A stretch of DNA of 64,000 nucleotides, from assembly GCA_963757815.1 (NCBI GenBank), contig CAVWSN010000018.1, positions 62,001-126,000 on the forward strand, given 5' to 3'. The notes beneath the pieces were generated by a model that had not been told where the DNA came from, did not search any database, and saw only the letters and a program-made list of their open reading frames with translations. Positions 35,755 to 44,559 of this stretch are shown here, piece by piece (positions within the stretch are counted from its first letter, which is position 1; each line of letters begins with the position of its first letter). The DNA is from JACVRW01 sp963757815 (lineage in GTDB: Bacteria > Actinomycetota > Thermoleophilia > Solirubrobacterales > Thermoleophilaceae). The position numbers and the translations under genes are program-made.

Positions 35755-36925
35755 GTGCGTCCAGCCGCCGCTCGAGGAAGGCGCGCTCGGCGTCGTTGTC
35801 GGCGAGCCCGAGCGCCGTGCGGTACGCGGCCGCGGCCTCGTCTCGGCGACCGAGCCGGCGCAGCATGTCCGCCTTCGCCGCCGGCAGATAGCGGTAGCCG
35901 GCGAGCCGCCCCTCGGCCTCCAGCGCCGCGACCGCCGCCAGACCCGCCTCGGGCCCATCGACCATCGAGACCGCGATTGCGCGGTTGAGCGCCACGACCG
36001 GCGACGGCCAGACCCGCAGCAGCTCGTCATAGAGATCCACGATCTGGTGCCAGTCGGTCGCCGCGTAGCTGTCGGCCTGTGCGTGCAGAGCCGCAATCGC
36101 CGCCTGTAGCGCGAACCGCCCCGGCCGTCCGCCCTCGATCGCGGCGAGCACCAGCCGGTGGCTCTCCTCGATCGCCTCCCGGTCCCAGGCGGAGCGGTCC
36201 TGGTCCTCGAGCAGAACGAGCCGGCCCTCCTCGTCGGTGCGCGTGGCGCGCCGCGCGTGATTGACCGTCAACAGTCCGAGCAGCCCCTGGGCCTCGCGGT
36301 CGCCGGGCATCAGGGCCACCACCATGCGCGCCAGATCGAGCGCGCGCTCGGCCGGCTCGGCGCGGGTGAGCGTCGCGCCCGACGGTGCCGTATGACCCGT
36401 CGTGTAGAGCAGGTGGATCACCGTCAGCACGGTGTCGAGCCGCGCCGGCAGCTCCTCCGGCCCCGGGACCTCGTACGGGATCCGCGCCGCGGCGATCTTC
36501 TTCTTCGCGCGCGTGAGGCGCGCGGCCATCGTCGGCTCCGGCACCAGGAACGTCTGGGCGATGTCGCCTGTGCTCACGCCGCACACGAGCCGCAGCGTGA
36601 GCGCGACCTGCGCCTCGCGAGCGAGCGCGGGGTGGCAGCAGGTGAAGATCAGCCTTAGCCGGTCGTCGGGGATCACGTCGGTTCCCGCCGCGTCGAGCGT
36701 CTGGGCCACCTCGGGTTCGACGAGCAGTGGCAGCTTGGTGGACAGGGTCCGGCGGCGGCGCATCGCATTGAGTGCCCGGCGCCGAGCCACGGTCGTGAGC
36801 CAGGCAGCCGGGTTGTCCGGCACGCCGTCGCGCGTCCACGCCTCGAGCGCGGCGACATACGCGTCCTGCACGCTCTCCTCGGCGGCGTCGAGGTCGCGCG
36901 TGACGCGCGCCGTCGCCGCGAGCAC
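35735..36925 (-). CDS. ECF42-group RNA polymerase sigma factor with TPR-like C-terminal extension
   Basis: The product has 396 aa. Sigma region 2 (LDAAEESVQDAYVAALEAW ... NPAAWLTTVARRRALNAMRR) and region 4 (LTLRLVCGVSTGDIAQTFLVPEPTMAARLTRAKKKI) are followed by a helical extension of about 220 residues with repeats such as WHQIVDLYDELLRVWPSPVVALNRAIA and GYRYLPAAKADMLRRLGRRDEAAAAYRTAL. This architecture defines ECF42, where the extension is needed for activity. GTG 36925 is the best canonical start, but conserved sequence (VAERAVADAHRREWAF) continues upstream to about 36975 without ATG, GTG or TTG, so the real start may be CTG near 36980 overlapping the DGPF gene. It is the third gene of an SRPBCC-DGPF-sigma operon. 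Confidence 0.9.
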   Translation of the reverse strand: MLAATARVTRDLDAAEESVQDAYVAALEAWTRDGVPDNPAAWLTTVARRRALNAMRRRRTLSTKLPLLVEPEVAQTLDAAGTDVIPDDRLRLIFTCCHPALAREAQVALTLRLVCGVSTGDIAQTFLVPEPTMAARLTRAKKKIAAARIPYEVPGPEELPARLDTVLTVIHLLYTTGHTAPSGATLTRAEPAERALDLARMVVALMPGDREAQGLLGLLTVNHARRATRTDEEGRLVLLEDQDRSAWDREAIEESHRLVLAAIEGGRPGRFALQAAIAALHAQADSYAATDWHQIVDLYDELLRVWPSPVVALNRAIAVSMVDGPEAGLAAVAALEAEGRLAGYRYLPAAKADMLRRLGRRDEAAAAYRTALGLADNDAERAFLERRLDALTSRTR

Positions 36926-36975
36926 GAAGGCCCACTCGCGACGGTGCGCGTCGGCAACCGCTCGCTCGGCGACCT

Positions 36976-37326
36976 TCAGCTGTCCTCCACGATCTCGAAG
37001 CCGATCAGCGGCCGGACCTCCACGCCGCCGTCCATGATCGGCGTCAGCCGCGCGAGCTCGAGCGCGTGGTTGAGGTCGCGGGCCTCGAGCACGAAGACGC
37101 CGGCGAGCGCTTCCTTGCTCTCGATGAAAGGCCCGTCGGTGATCACGCCGTCGCGGATCACGGTGGCCGTCCCGGTCTGCTCGAGCGCCAGGCCGGCCAC
37201 CACCTTGCCGCCGGCGTCGGCGACCCGCTCGGGATGGGCCGCGTGGGCCGCCATCACCTCGGGCGGGATGTCATCCACGCCGCCCGGCGTCTCGCGTTCG
37301 AAGATCATCACGGCGTACTGAGCCAT
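36976..37326 (-). CDS. YciI/DGPF-domain protein
   Basis: The product has 116 aa and begins MAQYAVMIFERETPGG. The DGPF motif is in GVITDGPFIESKEALAGVFV, followed by HALELARLTPIMDGGVEVRPL. Its start overlaps the stop of the SRPBCC gene by one base (TGATG), and its end abuts the sigma gene, so all three are co-translated. It is a second, divergent copy of the DGPF protein found on the other side of the same sigma gene. Confidence 0.9.
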   Translation of the reverse strand: MAQYAVMIFERETPGGVDDIPPEVMAAHAAHPERVADAGGKVVAGLALEQTGTATVIRDGVITDGPFIESKEALAGVFVLEARDLNHALELARLTPIMDGGVEVRPLIGFEIVEDS

Positions 37327-38063
37327 CAGGCCGCGCTCCTTTCCTTGCCGAGCAGCTCATCCAACCAGACCCGCCACGCCTCGCTCGTCCGCGTGGCGTC
37401 CGCCCGCTCGTCGAACAGATGGATCCCGACGCCGACCGGCCAGCCGAACGCGTCGCGCCCGAAGAACCGGTACAGCGCATCGCCGGTCCGAAGGCCCAGG
37501 AACTCGGGTGTCGCGTAGTCGACGACGCCCTCGATCGGCTCGAGGCCATCGGGCTCCAGCCGCACGGGGTCCCCGACCGACGCGTCGTTCCCGATCCCGA
37601 GTGCGCGACGCAGCCTGCCGAACGTCCCGGGGCGGGCCGAGCCCTCGGGCCCGTCGGCCTCTGCATAGGTCGCCTTGCGGCCCTTGAAGTGGCGCAGGTA
37701 CTCGGCGAGGTTGTGGTAGTAGAGCGCCGTGTGCTTGCGGCAGGCGTCCAGCTCCACGTCGTAGGTCTCCTCGGGGGTCACGCTGTTGTGGACATAGCGC
37801 ATCTGCGTCCCGCCGGCTCTCGGCTCGAGGACGGTGTCCAGGTTGTTCCACCAGCCGTCCGGCCGCTCCGCGCGTGTGGCGAGGTGGTGCGGCGGCTCCC
37901 ACGCGGTGACAGTGCCACCCGCGAGCCCCTTCTCGGCGCCGCCGACGCGCGGCTCGTATGAGACCTCCCAGACCCACGCGGCCGTGTTGAGGGTCAACGC
38001 GTCCCACACCTCCTCCGGGGTGGCGGGCAGCTCGGCCTCGACCCGCACTTCGAACTCCTTCAT
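37326..38063 (-). CDS. SRPBCC-fold (START/Bet v1-like, Aha1-type) protein
   Basis: The product has 245 aa. The N-terminal 140 residues have the AHSA1/SRPBCC pattern: EFEVRVEAELPATPEEVWDAL, TAWEPPHHLATRAERPDGWW and MRYVHNSVTPEETYDVELDACRKHTALYYHNLAEYLRHF. The remaining 100 residues form a second domain (EGVVDYATPEFLGLRTGDALYRFFGRDAFGWPVGVGIHLF), also ligand-binding-like. Such proteins bind hydrophobic molecules. It is the first gene of the ECF42 operon, with a promoter-like motif upstream. Confidence 0.87.
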   Translation of the reverse strand: MKEFEVRVEAELPATPEEVWDALTLNTAAWVWEVSYEPRVGGAEKGLAGGTVTAWEPPHHLATRAERPDGWWNNLDTVLEPRAGGTQMRYVHNSVTPEETYDVELDACRKHTALYYHNLAEYLRHFKGRKATYAEADGPEGSARPGTFGRLRRALGIGNDASVGDPVRLEPDGLEPIEGVVDYATPEFLGLRTGDALYRFFGRDAFGWPVGVGIHLFDERADATRTSEAWRVWLDELLGKERSAA

Positions 38064-38081
38064 GCGATCGCTCCTTCGGTC

Positions 38082-38107
38082 GTCGAATTTCGCCTTCTAC
38101 CTCGACG
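38082..38107 (-). promoter_or_regulatory. ECF42-like promoter before the SRPBCC-DGPF-sigma operon
   Basis: On the minus strand CGTCGA (38107-38102), 16 bp, then CGAC (38085-38082). It has one mismatch to the TGTCGA motif found before the other DGPF gene and ends about 20 bp before the SRPBCC start. It suggests autoregulation. Confidence 0.45.
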
Positions 38108-38158
38108 ACAAACGAGCACGGCCGAAATCGACAGGGGCCGCCGGCGAACACCCTTAGG

Positions 38159-39244
38159 ATGGCGGCCATGGCCGGTCCGCTCGAAGGGCTGCGAGTCGTC
38201 GAGCTCGGCGGCATCGGGCCGAGTCCCTTCGCGGGGATGCTGCTCGCGGACATGGGGGCGGATGTCGTGCGGGTCGCCCGACCGTCCGGGGCGGCCGCGG
38301 TCGAGGTGGCGGGCGACCCCACCCTGCGCGGGCGCGTGTCGGTCAGCGCCGACCTCAAGACGGACGAGGGCCGCGGGCTCGTGCAGCGGCTCGCGGAGGG
38401 TGCCGAGGCGCTGATCGAGGGCTTTCGTCCGGGTGTGATGGAGCGGCTCGGTCTCGGCCCCGACGAGCTGCTCGCGCGCAACCCGCGGCTCGTGTACGGG
38501 CGCATGACGGGCTACGGGCAGAACGGCCCGCTCGCCTCGGTGGCGGGCCACGACATCAACTACATCTCGATCGCAGGCGTGCTCGGCGCCAGCCGGCGCG
38601 CGGGCGAACGCCCGATGTTCCCGCTGAACCTCGTCGGCGACTACGGGGGAGGCGGCATGCTGCTCGCCCTGGGCGTCGTGAGCGCCGTTCTCCACGCGCG
38701 CGGCTCCGGGCGCGGGCAGGTCGTCGACGTCGCGATGGTCGAGGGGGCATCGCAGCTGGCGACGCTGATCCACGGGCTTCACGCGGGAGGCGTGTGGAGC
38801 GACGAGCCGGGCACGAACATGCTCGACAGCGGTGCCCACTTCTACGAGGTCTACGAGACCGCCGACGGCGGTTTCATGTCGGTTGGAGCGATCGAGCCGC
38901 AGTTCTACGCCGAGCTGCTGAGGCTGCTCGACCTGCCCGCGGCGGAGCTGCCGCAGTGGGACCGGGAGCGCTGGCCCGAGTTCAAGGCCCGGCTCGCCGA
39001 CGTCTTCCGCGCGCGCACGCGCGATGAGTGGACCGCGATCTTCGAGCACGCCGACGCCTGCGTCACGCCCGTGCTCGGCCTGTTCGAGGCCTCACGGCAC
39101 CCGCACAACGTCGCTCGCGGCGGGTTCACCGAGCTCGACGGCGCGACCGTTCCGGCGCCCGCGCCGAGATTCGGCGGCACGCCGACAGGCCCGGCTCCCA
39201 GCATGGCGGTCAGCCCCGCAGAGGCCCTCGAGCGCTGGGGCTAG
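38159..39244 (+). CDS. CaiB/BaiF-type CoA-transferase family protein (alpha-methylacyl-CoA racemase-like)
   Basis: The product has 361 aa and begins MAGPLEGLRVVELGGIGPSPFAGMLLADMGADVVRV. The catalytic-region features of alpha-methylacyl-CoA racemases are visible: ARNPRLVYGRMTGYGQNGP, GHDINYISIAGVLG (His and Asp) and FYEVYETADGGFMSVGAIEPQFYAEL. The enzyme probably epimerises 2-methyl-branched acyl-CoA rather than transferring CoA, judging by length and these motifs. The stop overlaps the convergent acyl-CoA ligase stop by 4 bp. Branched-chain or sterol side-chain degradation is the family context. Confidence 0.9.
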   Translation: MAAMAGPLEGLRVVELGGIGPSPFAGMLLADMGADVVRVARPSGAAAVEVAGDPTLRGRVSVSADLKTDEGRGLVQRLAEGAEALIEGFRPGVMERLGLGPDELLARNPRLVYGRMTGYGQNGPLASVAGHDINYISIAGVLGASRRAGERPMFPLNLVGDYGGGGMLLALGVVSAVLHARGSGRGQVVDVAMVEGASQLATLIHGLHAGGVWSDEPGTNMLDSGAHFYEVYETADGGFMSVGAIEPQFYAELLRLLDLPAAELPQWDRERWPEFKARLADVFRARTRDEWTAIFEHADACVTPVLGLFEASRHPHNVARGGFTELDGATVPAPAPRFGGTPTGPAPSMAVSPAEALERWG

Positions 39245-40845
39245 CGTCCCGCCGGCACGAACCGCTCGCGCAGCGCCGTCTTCTTCCACTTGCCGGTGGC
39301 CGTGCGCGGGATCGCCTCGACGAACTCGAAGCTCTCGGGCAGCTGCCACTTGGCGAACTGCCCGGCGAGGTGTTCGCGGAGCGATTCCGCATCCGCCTCG
39401 ACTCCGTCCGCGAGGACGACCACGGCCAGCGGACGCTCGCCCCAGCGCTCGTCGGGGACCGCGATCACGGCGGCCTCGGCAACCGCCGGGTGACCCATCA
39501 ACGCGTTCTCGAGGTCAACCGAGCTGATCCACTCACCGCCCGACTTGACGAGGTCCTTCGAGCGGTCGCAGACCCTGATGCAGCCGCGCTCGTCGATCGT
39601 CACCACGTCGCCGGTCCGGAACCAGCCGTCGTCCGTGAACTTGTCCGCCCCCTCGCCGCCGTGATAGCCGGACGCCACGCACGGACCCCGAACCTCGAGC
39701 TCACCCATGGTGCTGTCATCCCAGGGCACGTCGCCGTCGTCGTTGCGCGCGCGGATGTCGACGAGCGGCACGGCCGTTCCCTGACGCGCGCGGTAGGCGG
39801 TGCGCTCGGCCTCCGGGAGCTCGCCGACGTCGGCCGGCACATGACACGCCGTGCCCAGCGGGCTCATCTCGGTCATTCCCCAGGCGTGGAGGAGCTCAAT
39901 GCCGTGGCGGTCGTAGCCCTCGATCATGCTCGGCGGTGCGGCCGAGCCGCCTACGACGAGCTTGCCGAGCTTCGAGAGGTCCCAGCGCGCCGGCTCGTCA
40001 TCGAGCGCCGTGAGCATCGGCATCCAGACACTCGGCACGCCGGCCGTGAGCGTGACCTCCTCACCCGCGAGCAGGTCGAGGACACTGACGGGGTCGAGGT
40101 GAGGGCCGGGGAGCACGAGTCCGGCGCCCGTCAGCGCCGACGCGTACGGCAACCCCCAGCTGAACGCGTGGAACATCGGCACGACGGGCAGGACGACGTC
40201 GCGGCTTGAGATTCCGACGGCATCCGGCAGAGCCGCGTTGAGGGCGTGGAGCGTGGCCGACCGGTGCGAGTACACGACGCCCTTCGGTGTGCCGGTGGTC
40301 CCCGACGTGTAACACATGGCGGCGGCCGTGCGCTCGTCGAGCTCCGGCCAGTCGGCGGGCGCCGAGCCGTCGATGAGCTGCTCGTAGGGAGTGGCCCCGG
40401 CGGGCGCCACGTCCGAATTCGTGACGACCACCACATGCTCGAGCGACTTGGCCCCGTCGACCTTCTCGAGCACCGGCAGCAGCGTCTCGTCCACGACCAC
40501 CATCTGATCCCGAGCGTGGTCGATGATGTACGCGAGCTCGTCCGGGTGGAGGCGCGGATTGAGGGTGTGGATCACCGCCCCCATCGCCGGCACCGCGAAG
40601 TACAGCTCCAGATGCTCGGGCTGGTTCCAGAGGAGCGTCGCCACCCTGCTGCCCCGATTGACGCCGAGCTCGGCCAGACCGCCGGACAGGCGCCGGGCGC
40701 GGCCGATCAGCTCACCGTAGGTCGTCTCGTGCAGCGAGTGATCCGGCCTCCGCGAGACCACGCGCCGGTGGCCGTGGAAGCGCTCGGCGCGCCGGGCGGC
40801 GAGCGTCAGCGTGAGGGGGAAGTCGTCCATCATCAGACCGTTCAT
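39241..40845 (-). CDS. Long/medium-chain fatty-acid--CoA ligase (acyl-CoA synthetase)
   Basis: ATG 40845 (MNGLMMDDFPLTLTLAARRAE) follows GAGAGG. The product has 534 aa. ANL motifs are MCYTSGTTGTPKGVVYSHRS (phosphate-binding), LLHAWGMTEMSP, DDGWFRTGDVVTIDERG and RSKDLVKSGGEWISSVDLE, and the C-terminal lysine lies in RTATGKWKK. The sequence most resembles the AlkK-like medium-chain acyl-CoA synthetases. It activates fatty or branched acids to CoA thioesters through an acyl-adenylate. It is convergent with the racemase-like gene. Confidence 0.92.
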   Translation of the reverse strand: MNGLMMDDFPLTLTLAARRAERFHGHRRVVSRRPDHSLHETTYGELIGRARRLSGGLAELGVNRGSRVATLLWNQPEHLELYFAVPAMGAVIHTLNPRLHPDELAYIIDHARDQMVVVDETLLPVLEKVDGAKSLEHVVVVTNSDVAPAGATPYEQLIDGSAPADWPELDERTAAAMCYTSGTTGTPKGVVYSHRSATLHALNAALPDAVGISSRDVVLPVVPMFHAFSWGLPYASALTGAGLVLPGPHLDPVSVLDLLAGEEVTLTAGVPSVWMPMLTALDDEPARWDLSKLGKLVVGGSAAPPSMIEGYDRHGIELLHAWGMTEMSPLGTACHVPADVGELPEAERTAYRARQGTAVPLVDIRARNDDGDVPWDDSTMGELEVRGPCVASGYHGGEGADKFTDDGWFRTGDVVTIDERGCIRVCDRSKDLVKSGGEWISSVDLENALMGHPAVAEAAVIAVPDERWGERPLAVVVLADGVEADAESLREHLAGQFAKWQLPESFEFVEAIPRTATGKWKKTALRERFVPAGR

Positions 40846-41214
40846 GGCGTTGGACCTCTCTTCACGGTGCGCCTCCTGCGATGAGCACTGTATGCCCGTC
40901 GCAATGCCGGCGGGAACCCCTCGGGCGCTACCGAGTCCCGATCTGCCCGGCCCATGGCGGGGGCCTGCGATACTGCGCTGCCTTCGACCCTTCGGCAAGC
41001 CCTGTAACCCGGGTCACCCTCACGCCTAACCCAACTTGCATCGCGTGTAACCAAGGAAGTAGGGTCGCCGGAACAAGGCTGACTCGCCGCTCCAGTTGGG
41101 CCACGCTCTGGGCTCGCGCTACCTGGACAGCTCGTTTGTTGCGGCGGAGCGGCTTCGGCGACCCTGGCCTCGCTGGGAACCCCACGGTGCCGACGAGGCC
41201 TCGAGGAGGATCCG
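40846..41214. other. Intergenic region before the ABC/FtsX operon
   Basis: No gene is seen here. It contains a 14-bp dyad with one mismatched pair (GTAACCCGGGTCAC, 41004-41017), a possible operator, and a ribosome site (GAGGAGGATCC) just before 41215. No clear sigma-70 promoter hexamers stand out. Confidence 0.4.
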
Positions 41215-41982
41215 ATGGCGACTGTGACCGTGCCCGATGACGCAGCGGTCGTTCCGGGAATCACGTTGGCGGGCTCCGACCTGACCCGTCGCTACGGCGA
41301 GGCCGACTCCGCGGTGGACGCGCTTCGAGGCGTCTCACTCGAAGTCCCGGAGGGGCAGTTTGCGGCCGTAATGGGCCCGTCCGGCTCCGGCAAGTCAACG
41401 CTCATGCACATCCTCGCCGGGCTCGATATCCCGACGTCGGGCAAGGTCTGGGTCGGCGGCGAGGAGATCACGAGCATGGGCGACGACGAGCTCACGCTCC
41501 TTCGGCGGCGCCGCATCGGCTTCATTTTCCAGTTCTTCAACCTGCTGCCGATGCTGAGCGCGGAGAACAACATCGTGCTGCCTCTGTCGATCGCCGGCGA
41601 GCGGCCCGACCCGGCCTGGGTCGATGAGGTGATAGCGAAGGTTGGCCTCGGCGATCGCCGCTCACACAGGCCGGCCGAGCTGTCGGGCGGCCAGCAGCAG
41701 CGCGTGGCGGTGGCGCGCGCAATGGTCTCGCGGCCGACGATCCTGTTCGCCGACGAGCCCACCGGCAACCTCGACTCGACGATGAGCGAGGAGATCCTCG
41801 CGGTCATGCGCGACACAGTGGACAGCTACGGCCAGACGACGGTGATGGTGACCCACGACGCGAGCGCCGCCGCGATTGCGGACCGCATCCTCTTCCTAGC
41901 GGATGGCCGCATCGTCGAGGACCGCACCGGCCTCGGCGAGCACGAGGTGCTCGAGACGATGGAGAGGCTGGGTCGATCATGA
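41215..41982 (+). CDS. ABC transporter ATP-binding protein (MacB/LolD-like)
   Basis: The product has 255 aa; ATG 41215 follows GAGGAGGATCC. It has Walker A (GPSGSGKSTL), a Q-loop (FIFQFFNLLP), a signature motif (LSGGQQQRVAVARAM), Walker B (ILFADEPTGNLD) and an H-loop (MVTHDAS). It belongs to the type VII (mechanotransmission) group that partners with FtsX-like permeases. The stop overlaps the permease start (41979-41982), so the two are coupled. Such systems remodel envelope lipids or proteins or export peptides rather than import nutrients. Confidence 0.93.
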   Translation: MATVTVPDDAAVVPGITLAGSDLTRRYGEADSAVDALRGVSLEVPEGQFAAVMGPSGSGKSTLMHILAGLDIPTSGKVWVGGEEITSMGDDELTLLRRRRIGFIFQFFNLLPMLSAENNIVLPLSIAGERPDPAWVDEVIAKVGLGDRRSHRPAELSGGQQQRVAVARAMVSRPTILFADEPTGNLDSTMSEEILAVMRDTVDSYGQTTVMVTHDASAAAIADRILFLADGRIVEDRTGLGEHEVLETMERLGRS

Positions 41983-44559
41983 CCAAGGCAACGATCCAGG
42001 GCCTGATGGGACGCAAGCTGCGCACTGCGCTGACCGCGCTGGCCGTCGTGCTCGGCGTTGCGATGGTGAGCGGGACCTTCGTCCTGACGGACACGATGAG
42101 GAAAGGCCTTCGACAGCCTCTTCGAGGGCTCGTACGAGGGCACCAGCGCAGTGATCTCGGGCAAGGAGGTCGTGAAGGGAGCCGCCAGCGGCAACGCCAC
42201 GGTTCCCGAGTCGCTGCTGCCGAAGGTCCGAGAGCTGCCCGGCGTCGAAGCGGCCTCCGGAGCCATCTTCAACGTCAGCGGCACAACCGACCTGGCGAAG
42301 CTGATCGACAGGGACGGCAAGCAGATCGGCACCGGCGAGCAACCGAACTTCGGTTGGGGGATCGATCCAACGGAGGAGCGCTTCAACCCACTCGAGCTCA
42401 CCCAGGGCGACTGGGCCGTCGGGCCCGATCAGGTGGTGATCGATGCCGGTACCGCCAAGAACGAGAACTTCGCGGTCGGGGACCAGATCGGCGTCGCCGC
42501 CGAGGGCCCCACGCGCGAGTTCAAGATCACCGGTATCGCCAAGTTCGGCTCGGTCGACTCGATAGGCGGGGCGACGTTCGCGGTCTTCGACGTGCCCACC
42601 GCCCAGACCGTGCTGAACAAGAAGGGCGAGCTCGACTCGATCTTCATCGCCGCTGGACCTGACGTCTCAGATGAGGAGGTCGCCGACCAGGTGCGACCCC
42701 TGCTGCCCGCCTCGGCGCAGGTGCAGACCGGTGCGGAGCAGGGAAAGGCGGACGCCGAGGACACGAACGAGGGCCTCGAGTTCATCACGTACTTCCTGCT
42801 GGCCTTCGCGGCGATCGCGCTGATCGTCGGCTCGTTCGTGATCTTCAACACCCTGTCGATGACGGTCGCCCAGCGCGTTCGGGAGCTCGCGACACTCCGT
42901 ACGCTCGGCGCCTCGCGCAAACAGGTGTTCCGCTCGCTACTGCTCGAGGGCTTCATCACGGGCCTGTTCGCGTCCGTCGTCGGACTGTTCTTCGGCTTCC
43001 TGATTGCGAAGGGCCTCGACGCCCTGTTCAAGGCCCTCGGGGTCGACCTGCCCAGCACAGGCACCGTGTTCTCGATGCGGACGGTGATCGTCTCGCTGCT
43101 CGTGGGAGTGGGTATCACGATGCTCGCCACGCTCTCGCCGGCCCGAAAGGCGACACGCGTGCCGCCGATCGCGGCAGTCCGCGAGGGTGCCACGTTGCCG
43201 ACCGGGCGCCTCGCAAGCCACCCGGTCACGGCGACGGTCGTGCTGGGGGTGGCGGCGGTAGCTCTCGCCGTCGGACTGATCCCAGACGGGCTGTCCACGG
43301 GGCTCGTCCTGCTGTTCGTCGGGGTCGGCTGCATTCTCCTGTTCGTTGGCGTCGGGCTGGTGGCCTCCAGGCTCGTGCCACCGCTCGCGGCGGCGCTGGG
43401 AGCGCCGGGTGAGCGACTAGCCGGGACACCGGGCCGGCTCGCGCGGGAGAACGCCACGCGCAACCCGGCCCGCACCGCACGCACGGCCGGCGCGCTGATG
43501 ATCGGGCTCGCGCTCGTGACCCTCGTGGCGACGCTCGGCGCAAGCCTCAAGAGCACGGACCGCACAGCGCTCGAGGATCAGGTCCGCTCGGACTACGTCG
43601 TGACGTCGAAGAACGGCTACGACCCCTTCACGTCGAGCGCGGGCGACGCGCTGGCCAGCGCCCCCGGCGTGGCCGCGGCCTCGAGCGTGCGCAACGACAT
43701 GGCGAGCAGCTTCGGCTCCGACATCTCCGTGACCGGCGTCCAGCCCTCGACCATCGGGCACGTCTACGACTACCGCTGGGACAAGGGCTCGGACACCATT
43801 CTGCTGACGCTCGGTTTCGACGGTGCGATCGTCAGGAACTCGTTCGCCGACGACCACGACCTGACGGTGGGCAGCTCGTTCACGATGACGACTCCCCAGG
43901 GGAAGAAGACCGAGCTCGTGGTCAGGGGCATTTACGAGCCACCCGCGGAGGAGCTCGATCCGCTGCTAGGCGAGGTGACGCTCGCGCAGCGGGCCTTCGA
44001 CGTGCACTTCCCGCGACCGAAGGACCTGTTCGTATTCGTCGACACGGACGAGGGAGCGACCTCGCAGGCGACCGCTGCGCTCAACGAGGCGCTCGCTCCC
44101 TATCCGGACTCGAAGCTGTACACGAAGTCCGGCTGGGTGGACGAGCGCGCCGGCAGCCTCGATCAGATCCTGAACATCTTCTACGTGCTGCTCGCGCTCT
44201 CGATCGTGGTCAGCCTGTTCGGGATGGTCAACGCGCTGGCCCTGTCTGTCTTCGAGCGCACTCGCGAGCTGGGCATGCTGCGGGCCATCGGCCTCACGCG
44301 CCGGCAGACGCGGCGGATGGTCCGCTACGAGAGCATCATCACGGCACTGATCGGCGCGGCGCTGGGGCTGCCGCTCGGGGTCCTCCTCGCTGCCGTCATC
44401 ACCCGCGCGTTACGGAGCCTCGACGTCACGTTCTCGCTGCCGGTCGTCACGATCGTCGTCTTCGCGATCGTCGCGATCATCGCCGGCACGCTCGCGGCGA
44501 TCGGACCGGCACGCCGAGCATCGCGCCTCAACGTGCTGAAGGCGCTGCAGTATGAGTAG
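41979..44559 (+). CDS. FtsX/MacB-like ABC transporter permease, frameshift near N-terminus
   Basis: The N-terminus (GLMGRKLRTALTALAVVLGV) lies in the frame starting at ATG 41979. One extra G in GAAAGGCC near 42105 shifts the frame; after correction it continues MRKAFDSLFEGSYEGTSAVISG and stays open to 44559, giving about 859 aa. It has two FtsX domains with four-plus-four-type membrane helices and large extracytoplasmic regions. The second ends FERTRELGMLRAIGLTRRQTRRMVRYE and ASRLNVLKALQYE, the hallmark of the family. It pairs with the ATPase upstream and overlaps the hydrolase gene downstream by 8 bp. Confidence 0.87.

Noticed and set aside
34426..36096. A 556-codon fusion of the SMP-30 protein with an upstream domain
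   Set aside because: The added N-terminal part is a shadow of the DGPF and sigma genes; ATG 35277 has a clear ribosome site and gives the normal family length.
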